Shown here in pieces: positions 61,700 through 64,000 of a stretch of 64,000 nt of DNA (position 1 is the stretch's first letter; each line of letters opens with the position of its first letter). Both the position numbers and the translations under genes were made by a program. The DNA comes from Sinorhizobium garamanticum (lineage in GTDB: Bacteria; Pseudomonadota; Alphaproteobacteria; Rhizobiales; Rhizobiaceae). Where the stretch lies: contig NZ_CP120374.1 in assembly GCF_029892065.1 (NCBI RefSeq), positions 930,001-994,000 on the forward strand, given 5' to 3'. Below the pieces are notes generated by a model. That model did no database searches. It saw nothing but the letters and a program-made list of their open reading frames with translations, and was not told where the DNA came from.

Positions 61700-62758
61700 A
61701 TGAAACTCTCGATGAAAATCGCGGCTATGCTTTGCACAACCGTTTCGTCGATGTTGATGGCGCAACAGTCAGCCTTTGCCAACGACGTCGGTGTGCGTGA
61801 GATCGCGGCTCCGTCTAAAGAGCGGGGCAGCGATGTCGCCGTGACGGTTTGGTACCCGGCGGAGTCAGGTGGTAAAGCTGTCACGCTTGGTGAGAGCGTC
61901 TTTTTTGTGGGGACGCCCGCCATGCTCGACGCCCCCCTCTCAGATCGAAAACTCCCCCTGGTATTGCTTTCCCATGGCGCTGGTCTGGCAGGAAACCCAC
62001 AAGCCTTAAGCTGGATTGCTGTGCCTCTGGCGAAACAGGGATTCATCGTTGCTGCCCCTACCCATCCCGGAAACACAGGTTCAACCAAGTCCGCAGCGGA
62101 AACGATGAAGCTTTGGTTGCGACCGATGGATATCACCGAGACCTTGAACGCGATGGGCGAGGACGCTTTGTTCAAAGAGCACGTTGAACTGAACAAGGTA
62201 GGGATGCTGGGGCTTTCAATGGGCGGCAGCACGGCGTTGGCAATAGCTGGCGCCCGCATCGACCCCAAACGATTAGCGAGCTATTGCGATACGAACGCGC
62301 TCAACCATTCTCTTTGTGAGTGGGTCAGGCAGAGCGGCGTCGATTTGCACACTATGGATTTAACGTCGGCTGACCGCGACAATGAAGATACGCGCATCAA
62401 ATTTGCGATGGCAATTGATCCTGCGCCCGTCGACGTCTTCGAATTCGGTACCTTTTCCCGAACCTCAATTCCTGTCGATCTCGTAAACCTGGGTCAACCC
62501 GGAAAAATTCCTCTAACTGCGCAGGCTGCCAAAATTGCTGAAGCCATCCCAAATGCAAGATATTTCACGATCGAAGACGCGAGCCATTATAGTATGTTTG
62601 CCGAATGCAAACCCGGTGCGGCCGAGATCGCTGAATCTGAAAAGGTAGGCGATCCGATCTGCACGGACGGCGGTGGACGTTCTCGCAGCGAAATCCATGC
62701 ACAAATGATCCATATGGTCATTGATGCTTTCAGTAGAGCATTGAAACCGCTCCCCTGA
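61700..62758 (+). CDS. Secreted alpha/beta hydrolase (dienelactone hydrolase-like)
   Basis: A 352-aa protein with a signal peptide (MKIAAMLCTTVSSMLMAQQSAFA, cleavage near AFA, when read in two pieces). The mature part is an alpha/beta hydrolase: VAVTVWYPAESGG at the start, LPLVLLSHGAGLAGNP with the oxyanion loop, and VGMLGLSMGGSTALAIAG, where Ser in GLSMGGS is the nucleophile. DASHYSMF carries the likely catalytic His. Substrate is unknown; relatives include PAF acetylhydrolase-like and plastic- or ester-cleaving enzymes. AAGAGG lies upstream of the ATG. The upstream AraC-type regulator may control it. Confidence 0.85.
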   Translation: MKLSMKIAAMLCTTVSSMLMAQQSAFANDVGVREIAAPSKERGSDVAVTVWYPAESGGKAVTLGESVFFVGTPAMLDAPLSDRKLPLVLLSHGAGLAGNPQALSWIAVPLAKQGFIVAAPTHPGNTGSTKSAAETMKLWLRPMDITETLNAMGEDALFKEHVELNKVGMLGLSMGGSTALAIAGARIDPKRLASYCDTNALNHSLCEWVRQSGVDLHTMDLTSADRDNEDTRIKFAMAIDPAPVDVFEFGTFSRTSIPVDLVNLGQPGKIPLTAQAAKIAEAIPNARYFTIEDASHYSMFAECKPGAAEIAESEKVGDPICTDGGGRSRSEIHAQMIHMVIDAFSRALKPLP

Positions 62759-62989
62759 GCTGTACGAGGACCGAAGGAAAGCCGAAGCCGACGCGAACGC
62801 CCGAAGTGTTTGCCCCCTTTACAGGCTCTGCGGCGGGCCTCAAATTGCTGGCACAACCGCAAACTGTACCCGGACCGAGGACTTCGCATGGTGACCGATC
62901 CGAATGCCTATTACGCCGGAGGTCTCGGCGCGAGCGGCCTGAGCTGAGCCATCACGTACGTCGAGACCGAGGTGATAAGGGCACCTGAC

Positions 62990-63652
62990 ATGAGCACGAC
63001 TCCTCGCCGCAGCAGCACTGGTCTGCGCCAATTTCTGAATCTTGAGCAGCAGCGCAATTGGATAGAAGGCAAGACGAACTTGCGTGATGCCGACGAGCGC
63101 TCGGAGTCCATGGAACTGCGGTTCAAGTACGTCGCGCGATTTCAGAAGCTGCTTCGTCGCCCGCAAGCACAAGAAGTTCTGGAGATTCTCAGGCTCTACG
63201 GCCAAAACTGCATCCCCATCCCGCGCAAATCCGAGCGTCACTACTGGTCGGTTTCTTGTCTGCCGTCGACTTCCGACAAGCCGCTTGTCCGCGTTAATGC
63301 GAGCTGGATGGAGCTTTTCACGCTCTATGCGGACGGCGAGGGCATCCGTGCAAGATTCCTGGTGCATCTTTCGGATTTCACCACGGACCATTCACCCGCG
63401 CGGGGCCATTTGGACGAACCTTTTCTCGAGCACTGCGTCACGACGCCAGAAGACGTCGGCTATTTCTTCCCGCGCGGCGAGGACATTTTTGGCATAAATG
63501 TACGGGGCTCCGCCTCGATCCACAAATTCCTCGCGACCCGCCACGTGTTGCGCGCCATTCGGAGATTCAATCTGACGCACATGAACCGGGGTCGGAACGC
63601 CTACCAGGCAAGCCACTGCTACAGCTTGGCGGATTACTTGCTGGAAGGTTGA
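62990..63652 (+). CDS. Conserved-looking protein of unknown function (220 aa)
   Basis: I do not recognise a family. The protein is soluble and has no signal peptide or membrane segment. The middle reads NCIPIPRKSERHYWSVSCLP and LVRVNASWMELFTLYADGEG, the latter suggesting a mixed alpha/beta domain. The C-terminus is basic and aromatic (RHVLRAIRRFNLTHMNRGRN, HCYSLADYLLEG). AAGGG lies before the ATG at 62990; an ATA or ATG six codons upstream is less likely. It stands alone on this strand between the hydrolase and the window edge. Codon use looks like that of its neighbours, which supports a real gene. Confidence 0.6.
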   Translation: MSTTPRRSSTGLRQFLNLEQQRNWIEGKTNLRDADERSESMELRFKYVARFQKLLRRPQAQEVLEILRLYGQNCIPIPRKSERHYWSVSCLPSTSDKPLVRVNASWMELFTLYADGEGIRARFLVHLSDFTTDHSPARGHLDEPFLEHCVTTPEDVGYFFPRGEDIFGINVRGSASIHKFLATRHVLRAIRRFNLTHMNRGRNAYQASHCYSLADYLLEG

Positions 63653-63834
63653 GCGGCTATGGGATGCCCACCACCTTGGCGAGTTGCCGAGGCCGGGTGG
63701 GATTCGAACATCTGCGTCGAGGCAGTTCCACAGCCACAGACGACCGTTGAACCAGCCAAAGTCGCCATTTAGTCGCAGGACGGAAACGACTGCTCATATG
63801 GCGCTTTCTTCACGTTCAGACCGAAGGCGGCACC

Positions 63835-64000
63835 GTGAACTTTCCATCCACCCACCTCTTCGTCACTGGTGAAGATGCGGGAATGGCCGGATCGGGCTCA
63901 ATCGAGCCATTCATGGCGCCGAGCGTCTCGAAGCGGGTGCTCCGGCTGGAAGCGGCCGGCGTGATCCGCGGTTTCACGCTTGACGTGGACACGGGCACGA
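63835..64000 (+). CDS. Possible Lrp/AsnC-family regulator fragment (runs off window)
   Basis: From a GTG at 63835, or an ATG at 63913, the frame reads MAPSVSKRVLRLEAAGVIRG, close to the recognition helix and linker of Lrp/AsnC regulators, then FTLDVDTGT to the edge. The first helices of the usual N-terminal DNA-binding domain are not found upstream in any frame. It may be a truncated or frameshifted copy, or a related winged-helix protein. The call needs the sequence beyond the edge. Confidence 0.35.
   Translation, partial: MNFPSTHLFVTGEDAGMAGSGSIEPFMAPSVSKRVLRLEAAGVIRGFTLDVDTGT

Noticed and set aside
63690..63720. tRNA-like T-loop (GATTCGAAC, minus strand)
   Set aside because: The arms of the T-stem do not pair and no anticodon or D arm is visible, so no tRNA gene is called.

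Overview
The window is high-GC alphaproteobacterial DNA and most resembles a Sinorhizobium/Ensifer-type rhizobium. The reasons are ExoF-like and ExoY-like exopolysaccharide genes (the latter 226 aa from its best start), tightly packed operons joined by ATGA or GTGA overlaps, and four copies of a palindromic intergenic element of a kind I recall as common in Sinorhizobium. Gene content (surface polysaccharide, sugar import, secretion) would suit a chromid or megaplasmid, but that is inference.

Region 1 (1-2959): end of a GntR regulator gene, a four-carbon acid sugar kinase (DUF1537) and an AzgA-type purine permease, all on the minus strand. Region 2 (3461-34705): a large exopolysaccharide locus. 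It holds two LuxR-type regulators with atypical receiver domains, an ExoF-like export protein, rmlACBD for dTDP-L-rhamnose, a Wzx flippase, a leftward six-gene sugar-nucleotide operon (WbpD/WbpB/WbpE-like enzymes, a second acetyltransferase, an SDR epimerase and a second DegT aminotransferase), an ExoY-like initiating transferase, five clear glycosyltransferases plus a putative rhamnosyltransferase, a cytoplasmic NodB-type deacetylase, a FemAB-like transferase, a short BY-kinase-like ATPase, a separate Wzz/GumC co-polymerase, a Wzy-like polymerase and a beta-helix protein. Together these make a Wzx/Wzy-dependent polymer that probably contains rhamnose and amino sugars.

Region 3 (35209-45732): a compact five-gene rightward operon. 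It encodes a 1798-aa protein (N-terminal QDTGG repeats, an N,N-dimethylformamidase beta-subunit-like domain, an Ig-like domain, then DUF4082 and cadherin-like repeats), a CobW/COG0523 GTPase, a 101-aa protein of unknown function, a HlyB-type ABC exporter and a HlyD-type adaptor. I read it as a type I secretion operon for a giant surface or extracellular protein. It is the strongest candidate here for an undescribed system. A convergent class III adenylate cyclase with TolB-like and TPR domains follows (45904-47817), then a VapBC-type toxin-antitoxin pair.

Region 4 (49508-60156): a pectin/rhamnogalacturonan-type oligosaccharide uptake and breakdown locus. A LacI regulator faces a leftward operon (an unclassified 840-aa enzyme-like protein, GH105, a GH28-like protein, ABC ATPase, two permeases). 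The solute-binding protein gene is divergent. A perfect 16-bp palindrome lies just upstream of the ribosome-binding site of each divergent transcript, which makes it the likely LacI operator. None of the three degradative proteins has a signal peptide, so breakdown is probably cytoplasmic.

Region 5 (60424-64000): a membrane-anchored AraC regulator, a secreted alpha/beta hydrolase, an unrecognised 220-aa protein and, at the right edge, a possible fragment of an Lrp/AsnC regulator. I see no rRNA or tRNA gene, CRISPR array or intact insertion sequence.
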